In this document: in pieces, positions 1 through 8,689 of the stretch
Position numbering within the stretch: position 1 is the first letter of the stretch
Layout of the letters: each line of letters opens with the position of its first letter
NCBI GenBank assembly: GCA_003640335.1
Contig: RBKG01000041.1
Coordinates: forward strand, 1-12,929
DNA: 12,929 bases
Direction: 5' to 3'
From: Porphyromonas sp.
GTDB lineage: Bacteria > Bacteroidota > Bacteroidia > Bacteroidales > Porphyromonadaceae
Notes under the pieces: model-generated
The model's input: only the letters and a program-made list of their open reading frames with translations
Database searches by the model: none
Told to the model about the DNA's origin: nothing
Position numbers and translations under genes: made by a program

Positions 1-20
1 GGATTGATTTGAGTCTTTAT

Positions 21-2276
21 TTACTCTTCGTCTTCATCAACCTGCAAGTGCTGCGTATAGTCAATGAGATGACGGAGATTAGTCAAAACTTCATTCGTTT
101 CTTGAAGCACATTCATATAAACGAGCGATACACGCACATTCTCACGCTCACCCTTGTGCGTACGCTTCATCTGTATTTTGCGCATTTCCTTAACGTGCTC
201 CTTGAGTTCCTTACCGATAGCCTTGGTTTGCTTAACTCCTGACATATCACCGCTAGAAATCATCTGCAAGATAAGGTTGATATACTCTAGAACCTGATTG
301 CGGACAGGTATAAACTCATTTCTTAAATCTTCGGGAAGCGGATTGAAGTTGTTAGCGACATGCTCATTACAAACATCTGTCGAACGCTCAATAGCATAGA
401 GAGTCTGCAAACAAGCATTTGCCCCAAGGTGGAACCACATGCTCTTCTCAAGCACCTCATCAGTAGGGATACGACGCAAGCAAAGCGTTTCTTTACGGCG
501 CATAGCCTTAAACTCACGCTTATGGTCTTCCGTCTTGCTACGTAAGCGACTTAGCGTGCGGAAGTCTTCATTGAGCAGACCATCAGTAAGAGAGACATAA
601 TCCTTAGACACATGCTCAAGGAACTTAACCTGCGTCATGCGCACATGCTGAGAAAGCAAAGTCCACATTTCTTCGGGCTTGTCAGTATCAAGGATTTTAA
701 GGAAGAGTGCATCTTCTTCTGTTCCCTTCTTACGCTTAACGAAGTGGTCGCTGACTAGCATAAAGATGGCAATAGAGATGAGGATAAACATCACCACAAA
801 ACCACCATAGTACATAGAAACTGCACTTATACTTGAGATGATAAAGGCAGCACCTGCTGTTACGAACCAACCACCGATAACGCCCATTACACCAGTTAAA
901 CGCCCCACAGCACTCTCACGGCTCCAAGCACGGTCAGCAAGCGAACTACCCATAGCCACCATAAACGTAACATAAGTAGTAGATAGTGGCAACTTAAGAG
1001 ACGTACCTGCAGCAATAAGTAGAGCCGCAATCACAAGGTTTACAGATGCACGAACGAGGTCAAAAGCAGCTCCGGGTTCTTCTAAAATAATCTCTTGCTT
1101 ATTGAAACGGCTATCTATCCACTTGCTAGCTGTGGTAGGCATAAGCTGGGCAATAGTCTTACTCGCTGTATGCACGACACGAACAAGCCCCTGAGAGATA
1201 CGCGATGTACCATAAGCCTCCTCGCCATCATCTTGGCGAGAGAGATTTACAGAAGTCTTGATAACGTTGTGCGCACTCTTACTGAAGACAAGAGCAGTAA
1301 CCATGACAGCACCAGCGAATATGAGGAAGCCCCAGTGCGTTGTACTTGGTCCATTATTAGCTCCCATGAGGTAATTGTTATAATCACCTGCACCATGGGC
1401 CATATAATCTTGGAAGGCTGACAGACCAGAGAGCGGAACCCCAATAAAGTTCACAAGGTCATTACCAGCAAAAGCAAGCGAAAGCGCCAAGGTACCAGCC
1501 AAGATAATCACCTTAAAGATATTCACCTTAAAGGCATTAAGAATCTGCATCACCACGGCACTACCCACGAAGATATAAGATAAGAGCATCAGTGTATTCT
1601 CACTAAGCCATTGCTTATACTCAGGAGTCATGAAAGCCGATTCCTTAAGCCCTTGGAAAATCATAAAGTAGATAATCGCTGTAATAGCAAGTCCACCGAA
1701 TAAGCCAGAGAAATACTTAAGGTTCTTCTTATAATTGAATGAGAAGATAACACGCGAAATCCACATCACGAGCGTACCGAAGAAAATCGCAATCACTACC
1801 GACATAAATATCGCTACAATCACTTGGAGGGCTTTACTCGTATTGATTAACTCCATCAATTCTAAACTACCTGTAGTATCGCCCGAAATCTTAAGCATTG
1901 AGATTGTGAAGGCAGAACCAAGTAGATTAAATACCATGGTTACCGTCGTAGAGGTTGGCAAGCCAAGAGTATTGAAGATATTGAGAAGAATGACATCTGA
2001 AATCATAGCCGTAAGACAGATAATCATCACCTCTCTAAAGGAGAAGTAAGACGGATTATAAATCCCGTGGCGGGCTATATCCATCATACCATTACTTAGA
2101 GCCGCCCCGATAAAGACCCCAATAGCAGCAACTATGAGTACCGTCCTAAAGGGTGCAGCCTTAGCACCGACAGCAGAGTTCAGGAAGTTAACAGCATCAT
2201 TACTCACCCCTACGAAGAGGTCAATGATGGAGAGGACTCCCAAGAAAACTAGGATAATCGTGAATAGGATATCCAT
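21..2276 (-). CDS. PiT-family inorganic phosphate transporter fused to a PhoU-like (DUF47) domain
   Basis: This 751-residue inner-membrane protein is a probable low-affinity phosphate permease of the PiT family. The two diagnostic family repeats are visible: GVSNDAVNFLNSAVG at residues 23-37 and AFAGNDLVNFIGVPLSG at 268-284. Each is followed by a serine/threonine-rich loop, PTSTT at 107-111 and PLSTT at 430-434. Many hydrophobic segments fill residues 1-510. From about residue 525 to the acidic C-terminus (VDEDEE) the chain is soluble, charged and predicted helical, which fits a PhoU-like/DUF47 regulatory domain. Elsewhere that domain is often a separate gene beside pit; here both form one polypeptide, which explains the length compared with roughly 400-500 residues for a plain PiT. 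The ATG at 2276 begins directly with a hydrophobic segment. The gene follows the 116-bp repeat and has no clear promoter. Ion coupling (H+ or Na+) cannot be read from the sequence. Confidence 0.93.
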   Translation of the reverse strand: MDILFTIILVFLGVLSIIDLFVGVSNDAVNFLNSAVGAKAAPFRTVLIVAAIGVFIGAALSNGMMDIARHGIYNPSYFSFREVMIICLTAMISDVILLNIFNTLGLPTSTTVTMVFNLLGSAFTISMLKISGDTTGSLELMELINTSKALQVIVAIFMSVVIAIFFGTLVMWISRVIFSFNYKKNLKYFSGLFGGLAITAIIYFMIFQGLKESAFMTPEYKQWLSENTLMLLSYIFVGSAVVMQILNAFKVNIFKVIILAGTLALSLAFAGNDLVNFIGVPLSGLSAFQDYMAHGAGDYNNYLMGANNGPSTTHWGFLIFAGAVMVTALVFSKSAHNVIKTSVNLSRQDDGEEAYGTSRISQGLVRVVHTASKTIAQLMPTTASKWIDSRFNKQEIILEEPGAAFDLVRASVNLVIAALLIAAGTSLKLPLSTTYVTFMVAMGSSLADRAWSRESAVGRLTGVMGVIGGWFVTAGAAFIISSISAVSMYYGGFVVMFILISIAIFMLVSDHFVKRKKGTEEDALFLKILDTDKPEEMWTLLSQHVRMTQVKFLEHVSKDYVSLTDGLLNEDFRTLSRLRSKTEDHKREFKAMRRKETLCLRRIPTDEVLEKSMWFHLGANACLQTLYAIERSTDVCNEHVANNFNPLPEDLRNEFIPVRNQVLEYINLILQMISSGDMSGVKQTKAIGKELKEHVKEMRKIQMKRTHKGERENVRVSLVYMNVLQETNEVLTNLRHLIDYTQHLQVDEDEE

Positions 2277-2334
2277 ACAATCGTGTTTAAAGGTTGTTGA
2301 ATTATTTTATTTTGTTAATATAGTAAACTTCTTA

Positions 2335-2450
2335 GAGACCATTGCATTGTGCGGCACTTGTTGCGTTATTTTCGACATTCAGGCTCGGTCATTTACGCAA
2401 GTAAACTCCCGTCGCCTTCAGTCTCAATGCCTTACAATTACCGCATTCTG
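2335..2450 (+). repeat. 116-bp dispersed intergenic repeat, copy A
   Basis: This stretch aligns without gaps to the reverse complement of 7957-8072 over 116 positions, of which 103 match by manual count (about 89%). It starts GAGACCATTGCAT and ends CCGCATTCTG. The best-kept parts are positions 26-60 and 69-99 of the alignment. It contains a small stem, TTTAC and GTAAA, around the loop GCAA. It fills most of the gap between the ligA stop codon and the phosphate transporter. Mismatches fall freely across codon positions, so it does not look like coding sequence. It may be a non-autonomous mobile or REP-like element; function unknown. Confidence 0.85.
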
Positions 2451-2461
2451 TACGCACTCTC

Positions 2462-4992
<2,531 letters not shown>

Positions 4993-5006
4993 ACATTGTC
5001 AGTTAT

Positions 5007-5627
5007 TTAGAAACGCATACTTTGCTCAAAGTCTAATCTATTCAGAATAGAGCGACCTAAGGTTACTTCATCGGCGTATTCGATTTCATCGCCGACAGCT
5101 ACTCCACGAGCAATCACCGATACTTTTACACCTCGCCCAGAGAGCGCGCGGTTAATGAAAAAGTTAGTGGTATCACCCTCCATCGTTGTGCCTAGAGCAA
5201 GGATAACCTCATCGATACCACCAGCATCAATGCGTTCTATAAGTTCGGCTATGCGCAAATCTTCAGGACCGACACCATCAATAGGCGAGATAACACCGCC
5301 TAACACATGATACAATCCTCTATATTGGGCTGTATTCTCAATAGACATAACATCGCCCACATGGCGCACAACGCAAAGCGTAGAAGCATCTCTATTAGGA
5401 TTTGAACAGATGCTACATAACTCTGTATCACTGATATTATAGCAGCGTTTGCAGTAGATTATATGGTCGCGCATCTCAGTAAGAGCCTCTGCAAACGTGT
5501 GGATATCTTTCTCCGAACGAGTCAGCATGTGCAGAGCCAAACGTAAGGCACTCTTACGCCCAATACCGGGGAGGCTACTTAGCTGCTCGACGGCTCTCTC
5601 TACAAGTCTAGATGGATAAGTTATCAT
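5007..5627 (-). CDS. recR: Recombination mediator protein RecR
   Basis: RecR acts with RecO (and RecF) to load RecA at single-strand gaps and breaks. The 206-residue protein has the full family layout: an N-terminal helix-hairpin-helix with LPGIGRKSA at residues 19-27, a four-cysteine zinc finger at C59, C62, C71 and C74, a Toprim domain from about residue 82 ([15 protein letters not shown]), and the C-terminal signature [22 protein letters not shown]. Length and start ([12 protein letters not shown]) agree with the E. coli protein of about 201 residues. The ATG lies only 12 bases beyond a 17-bp stem-loop that separates it from rng, so either recR has its own promoter or the stem-loop adjusts read-through. 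It is followed closely by the GNAT gene and ligA, making a DNA-repair cluster. Confidence 0.97.
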   Translation of the reverse strand: MITYPSRLVERAVEQLSSLPGIGRKSALRLALHMLTRSEKDIHTFAEALTEMRDHIIYCKRCYNISDTELCSICSNPNRDASTLCVVRHVGDVMSIENTAQYRGLYHVLGGVISPIDGVGPEDLRIAELIERIDAGGIDEVILALGTTMEGDTTNFFINRALSGRGVKVSVIARGVAVGDEIEYADEVTLGRSILNRLDFEQSMRF

Positions 5628-5639
5628 CTATAAATAGTT

Positions 5640-5684
5640 TAGGCTACTAGCTGTAAACACACGGTGCTTACAGCTAGTAGCCTA
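5640..5684 (-). terminator. 17-bp perfect stem-loop between rng and recR
   Basis: The arms TAGGCTACTAGCTGTAA (5640-5656) and its exact complement (5668-5684) form a 17-bp stem. The 11-base loop can add CAC/GTG pairing after an A-C mismatch. It starts three bases beyond the rng stop codon (5688) and ends 12 bases before the recR ATG. In the transcribed direction it is followed by AAACTATTTATAG, with no run of T, so it is not a textbook intrinsic terminator. It could be a weak terminator, a 3'-end stabiliser for rng mRNA or a processing site. Confidence 0.5.
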
Positions 5685-5687
5685 GTA

Positions 5688-7274
5688 TTAGTCTTCATCG
5701 TCATCTGTCCAATCGCTCGGCGATACGCTATCAAAGCCTATCTCCATGCCCTCACGGTCAAGGAACTTATAGTCCAAGAAGGCCATGCTCTGGTTCGGGG
5801 TAATCTTAATCTTCCCGATAGAGAACCTCCACTTAGTAGCAATAGAGATAAGCCCCTTAGTCAGATAGGCCGCCACATAAGGGTGTACATGCAAGTTAAT
5901 GTAGTCCACAAGAATGCCGTCCATTAGGTGGCGCATCTCTTCCTCTATTTGCTCAACGAGGAGCACTGAAGAGGTCATCTTGCCTGTACCCATGCAACTA
6001 GGACAAGTTTCTTCCGTATTCACCTGCATAGCTTGGCGCACACGCTGGCGAGTAATCTGCATCAAACCAATCTTAGAGAGGGGCAATATATTGTGCTTCG
6101 CCCTATCGCTCTGCATCAACTGAACCATGTGCTTGTATAGCAACTCTCTATTCTTGGCGTCCTTCATATCAATGAAGTCCACACAGATAATACCACCAAG
6201 GTCACGCAGACGCATCTGCCTAGCAAGCTCTTCGGCTGCCGCTAGATTGACATCTATAGCCGTCTCTTCCTGCTCTGTACTCTTGCGCGAGCGGTTACCG
6301 CTATTAACGTCCACGACGTGCATCGCTTCTGTCTGCTCTATAACAAGGTAGGCGCCACTCTTGAATGTAACATTGCGACCAAACGATGATTTAATCTGCT
6401 TGGTTACATTCTTTTCATCAAAGAGAGGTAAGTTGCCTTTGTATAGCTTCACGATATGCTCCTGCTCAGGTGCAATATCAGCAATATATTCACGTATATC
6501 CTCATAGCATTCAGCATCATTCACATGAATACTCTGAAATGAGGTATTAAACGTATCACGTAGTAGACCTAAGGCACGACTTGCCTCTTCATAAACGACA
6601 CAAGGGGCTTTCAGCTTGGGCAAGCGAGCAATGCTCTCATCCCAACGGCGTACTAGTTTGCCCAGTTCTTGGTCCAGCTCCTTCACGCTCTTATCCTGAG
6701 CTGAAGTGCGTATAATCACACTGAAGTGCTTAGGCTTAATACTGTGGATAATCTTCTTTAGGCGATTACGCTCTTCGTTAGAACGTATCTTAAGGCTTGT
6801 ACTTACCTTCTCAGCAAAAGGCATCAATACCATATTGCGCCCTGCGAGTGAGAGCTCGGCTGATAGGCGCGGTCCTTTGGTCGAGATAGGCTCCTTAACA
6901 ACCTGCACCAGCACATGCTGACCAGGCTTAAGATACTGCTCTATCTTACCATCTTTAGGCAGAATAGGCTGATTGGCAACTTTAGCAAGAGAGGGAACGC
7001 TACCTTGACTCTCAATCAGGTCTAGCAACTTCTGCTGTTGCAGAAATGAAACCCCTAAGTCTAGATAATGCAGGAAAGCGTCTTTCTCATATCCGACATC
7101 GACGAAAGCGGCATTGAGGCCGGGCATGACTTTCTTTACCTTGCCGAGATAGATATCTCCCACGGCAAAAGCCAAGTCTCGACGTTCACGCTGTAGCTCC
7201 ATCAGACGACCATCTTCAAGGACGGCCATTGAAATCTGCTTAGGTGAAACATCAACGATTAATTCGCTTGTCAT
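5688..7274 (-). CDS. rng: Ribonuclease G (RNase E/G family endoribonuclease)
   Basis: RNase G cleaves AU-rich single-stranded RNA and matures the 5' end of 16S rRNA in E. coli. The chosen ATG at 7274 gives 528 residues starting MTSELIVDV, matching family starts; a TTG two codons upstream is less likely. An S1 RNA-binding domain (about 35-140) contains GKVKKVMPGLNAAFVDVGYEKDAFLH, with a linker of roughly 40 residues before PISTKGPRLS. The catalytic, metal-binding aspartates are D322 in VVDVNSG and D366 in ICVDFIDM, matching the D303/D346 pair of RNase E. The zinc-link CPSCMGTGK (cysteines 424 and 427), needed for dimer/tetramer assembly, is intact. There is no long disordered C-terminal tail, so it is not a degradosome-type RNase E. 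It follows HU and a small basic protein; strong stem-loops flank it on both sides. Confidence 0.95.
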   Translation of the reverse strand: MTSELIVDVSPKQISMAVLEDGRLMELQRERRDLAFAVGDIYLGKVKKVMPGLNAAFVDVGYEKDAFLHYLDLGVSFLQQQKLLDLIESQGSVPSLAKVANQPILPKDGKIEQYLKPGQHVLVQVVKEPISTKGPRLSAELSLAGRNMVLMPFAEKVSTSLKIRSNEERNRLKKIIHSIKPKHFSVIIRTSAQDKSVKELDQELGKLVRRWDESIARLPKLKAPCVVYEEASRALGLLRDTFNTSFQSIHVNDAECYEDIREYIADIAPEQEHIVKLYKGNLPLFDEKNVTKQIKSSFGRNVTFKSGAYLVIEQTEAMHVVDVNSGNRSRKSTEQEETAIDVNLAAAEELARQMRLRDLGGIICVDFIDMKDAKNRELLYKHMVQLMQSDRAKHNILPLSKIGLMQITRQRVRQAMQVNTEETCPSCMGTGKMTSSVLLVEQIEEEMRHLMDGILVDYINLHVHPYVAAYLTKGLISIATKWRFSIGKIKITPNQSMAFLDYKFLDREGMEIGFDSVSPSDWTDDDED

Positions 7275-7306
7275 GATCAAGTTATTTTATGCGTATTATA
7301 AAGATT

Positions 7307-7362
7307 ATGAGGGATTATAATAGATGAGCAGACCAGACCGCTAATCATTTATAACCCCTCAT
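7307..7362 (-). other. Long imperfect stem-loop in the rng leader
   Basis: Left arm ATGAGGG-A-TTATAA (7307-7320) pairs with right arm TTATAA-C-CCCTCAT (7349-7362): six and seven pairs separated by one A-C mismatch. Inside, AGATGAGC can pair partly with GCTAATCA around a 10-base loop (AGACCAGACC). It lies between the stop of the 30-residue basic gene (7389) and the rng start (7274). No T-run follows in the transcribed direction, so it may be an mRNA leader structure or processing site rather than a terminator. Confidence 0.5.
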
Positions 7363-7388
7363 TTCTATCTCCTGCGAAGAATCAAGAT

Positions 7389-7481
7389 TTACTTCTTCTT
7401 CTTATGACGATTCTTCTTCAGTCTCTTTTTACGCTTATGCGTAGCCATCTTATGGCGTTTTCTTTTCTTACCGCTTGGCAT
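7389..7481 (-). CDS. 30-residue AURKAIP1/COX24-type basic protein, putative small ribosomal subunit protein
   Basis: A 93-base reading frame (ATG at 7481, TAA at 7389-7391) encodes 30 residues beginning MPSGKKRKRHKMATHKRKKR and ending in four lysines. By count 13 residues are lysine, 5 arginine and 3 histidine. The pattern KKRKRHKMATHKRKKRL..NRH matches, from memory, the short Bacteroidetes proteins annotated as AURKAIP1/COX24 domain-containing. That family also includes mitochondrial mS38 and actinobacterial bS22, which sit in the small ribosomal subunit. A ribosomal role here is therefore inference from family. The gene starts 28 bases after HU and precedes rng, and the same neighbours are familiar from other Bacteroidetes as far as I recall. 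It is too short for most gene finders. Lysine codons are mostly AAG (10 of 13), which argues against a chance A-rich frame. Confidence 0.85.
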   Translation of the reverse strand: MPSGKKRKRHKMATHKRKKRLKKNRHKKKK

Positions 7482-7509
7482 AGTCTTATTATTTAATTGT
7501 TTTACTTAT

Positions 7510-7782
7510 TTACTTTACTTGTACAGAAAAGAGCTTAGATGGCTTAAAGGCTGGGATACGTCTCTTAGGAATAATCATAGTCTCGCCCTTAGAGATGTTA
7601 CGAGCAGTCTTTTCAGCACGCTCCTTGATGATGAAGCTACCAAAACCTCTCAAGTAAACGCTCTCTCCGCGAACAATTGAACCCTTTAGGTGGTCCATGA
7701 ACGACTCCACTACTGCTAGTGCTGTTTCCTTATCAACGCCTGTGCTCTTTGATATTTCGCTTACGATTTCAGCCTTTGTCAT
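7510..7782 (-). CDS. HU/IHF family nucleoid DNA-binding protein
   Basis: This 90-residue protein is a full-length HU/IHF-type histone-like protein that dimerises and bends DNA. The N-terminal helices (MTKAEIVSEISKSTGVDKETALAVVESFMDHLK, split over residues 1-33) form the dimer body. The signature YLRGFGSFIIKERAEKTARN (43-62) leads to the beta-arm, which closes with IPAFKPSK (76-83). At the arm tip the usual RNP is RNI (61-63), so the proline that intercalates and kinks DNA in E. coli-type HU is replaced by isoleucine. As I recall, this is common among Bacteroidetes HU proteins. It is the first gene after a good Bacteroidetes-type promoter and heads the run to the basic protein, rng, recR, GNAT and ligA. 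HU, IHF-alpha and IHF-beta cannot be told apart here, so no symbol is given. Confidence 0.94.
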   Translation of the reverse strand: MTKAEIVSEISKSTGVDKETALAVVESFMDHLKGSIVRGESVYLRGFGSFIIKERAEKTARNISKGETMIIPKRRIPAFKPSKLFSVQVK

Positions 7783-7828
7783 ATTTAAGTTCTTATTCGT
7801 CTTTCGTTATTTCTATCTATTTGTGGTG

Positions 7829-7861
7829 CAAAGATAAAACTTTTATTTGACATAATACAAA
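7829..7861 (-). promoter_or_regulatory. Bacteroidetes-type promoter of the HU operon
   Basis: On the minus strand, TTTG (plus-strand CAAA at 7858-7861) is followed after 21 bases by TATCTTTG (plus-strand CAAAGATA at 7829-7836). This fits the -33 TTTG and -7 TAnnTTTG elements recognised by the Bacteroidetes primary sigma factor. Transcription should start at about 7820-7824, giving a leader of about 40 bases before the HU ATG at 7782. It is the best match to this promoter type that I found in the intergenic regions. Confidence 0.75.
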
Positions 7862-7898
7862 CATAATTTCCGCCCCACCGACTGACTTACTCCAAGTA

Positions 7899-7917
7899 GA
7901 GACCGCCCGACGGTCTC
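7899..7917. other. 7-bp GC-rich hairpin between queE and HU
   Basis: GAGACCG (7899-7905) and CGGTCTC (7911-7917) pair perfectly around the loop CCCGA. It directly abuts the hairpin at 7918-7946. It lies about 40 bases upstream of the HU -33 element. No T-run follows on either strand, so it is not a clear terminator. It could help end queE transcription or be a protein-binding palindrome. Confidence 0.5.
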
Positions 7918-7946
7918 CCAAATGATAAGCAAACCTTATCATTTGG
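7918..7946. other. 12-bp perfect hairpin between queE and HU
   Basis: CCAAATGATAAG (7918-7929) and CTTATCATTTGG (7935-7946) pair perfectly around the loop CAAAC. It starts at the base after the previous hairpin and ends 10 bases from the 116-bp repeat copy B. For queE transcripts (minus strand) it is the first stable structure after the repeat, so it is a candidate 3'-end structure for the ABC-F/tamL/queE unit. The T-tract expected of an intrinsic terminator is absent. Confidence 0.6.
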
Positions 7947-7956
7947 AGGAACTTTG

Positions 7957-8072
7957 CAGAATGGGGTAATCGCAAGGCATTGAGACTGAAGGCGACGGGA
8001 GTTTACTCTTGTAAATGACCAAGCCTGAATGTCGAAAATAACGCAGCGAGTGCCCTATTATGCAATGGTCTC
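7957..8072 (-). repeat. 116-bp dispersed intergenic repeat, copy B
   Basis: The reverse complement of this stretch matches 2335-2450 without gaps, with 103 of 116 positions identical. It begins three bases after the queE stop codon (8076-8078). Relative to the gene upstream it is in the opposite orientation to copy A. The inner stem TTTAC/GTAAA is kept while its four-base loop differs (AAGA here, GCAA in copy A). An open frame of 60 codons runs across it on the minus strand, but the differences from copy A are mostly amino-acid changing, so I do not call it a gene. Confidence 0.85.
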
Positions 8073-8075
8073 CAA

Positions 8076-8669
8076 CTAAGGGATTGAGATAAGTTTGTGC
8101 AGCTGTAAGCTCAAACGCCAACGAGGATTATCCTTAACAAAGGCTACACAACGCTCTAAAGCCTTCCTATCTAAATCATTCTGAGTATCACCAACGAAAA
8201 TAGGACTCACCAAATAAGCCTTAGCATAGGGCAAGTCTTCGATATTGGGAGGCAATGCTCCTTCCGCTCCTATTGGGAAGCGAAACTCAGACACGCCCTT
8301 AGGGAAATTCTCATGCAACTTATTCATAGCCTCAGGCTTAGGGCTACAAGTAATATAATCAAGTCCCATAGGAGGGCGACGAGTGCCATTAGTTTCAATA
8401 GCTTGCTCATAACCAAGTAGACGGAAATAAGCCAATGTATCTTCATCTAACTGCAAGGTTGGCTCTCCTCCCGTCCACACAATGAACTGAGCTGGATAAT
8501 CTGAGATAGCTTGATGTATCTCTTCTACACTCATTTCCGTACCTGAGTCAAACTCTGTATCGCAGAATGAGCAACGCAGATTACATTTACTCAAACGAAT
8601 GAATATCGCAGCACGACCTGCGTTCATTCCCTCTCCTTGAAGGCTGTAAAATATTTCGTTTATTAACAC
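8076..8669 (-). CDS. queE: 7-carboxy-7-deazaguanine synthase QueE (radical SAM)
   Basis: QueE is a radical SAM enzyme that converts 6-carboxytetrahydropterin to 7-carboxy-7-deazaguanine on the pathway to preQ0 and queuosine in tRNA. The 197-residue protein opens with the family hallmark INEIFYSLQGEG. The [4Fe-4S] cluster cysteines are C29, C33 and C36 in CNLRCSFC (CX3CX2C). WTGGEPTLQ (GGEP at 67-70) contacts SAM, and SLQLHK is the usual C-terminal motif. The start is GTG at 8669; an in-frame stop lies only four codons upstream and the next ATG would cut off the conserved INEIFYSLQGEG, so GTG is well supported. It starts 20 bases after tamL and is probably co-transcribed. No other queuosine gene (queC, queD, queF) is in the window. 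The stop is TAG at 8076-8078. Confidence 0.94.
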   Translation of the reverse strand: MLINEIFYSLQGEGMNAGRAAIFIRLSKCNLRCSFCDTEFDSGTEMSVEEIHQAISDYPAQFIVWTGGEPTLQLDEDTLAYFRLLGYEQAIETNGTRRPPMGLDYITCSPKPEAMNKLHENFPKGVSEFRFPIGAEGALPPNIEDLPYAKAYLVSPIFVGDTQNDLDRKALERCVAFVKDNPRWRLSLQLHKLISIP

Positions 8670-8689
8670 GACAACAATTTATAATATAG

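Noticed and set aside
1095..1421. Plus-strand 108-codon frame inside the phosphate transporter gene
   Set aside because: Antisense shadow of a real gene with no family features; the same holds for the other plus-strand frames over ligA, rng, tamL and the ABC-F gene.
2277..2334. Possible promoter for the phosphate transporter
   Set aside because: No TAnnTTTG element with a TTTG at suitable distance could be found; only AT-rich sequence is seen.
7939..8121. Minus-strand 60-codon frame across repeat copy B, with a similar readable frame in copy A
   Set aside because: The shared peptide (RYFRHSG...SKLPSPSVSMP) first looked like a small gene family. However, most codon differences between the copies change the amino acid, the frame overlaps queE, and the units are in gene gaps; a non-coding repeat is simpler.
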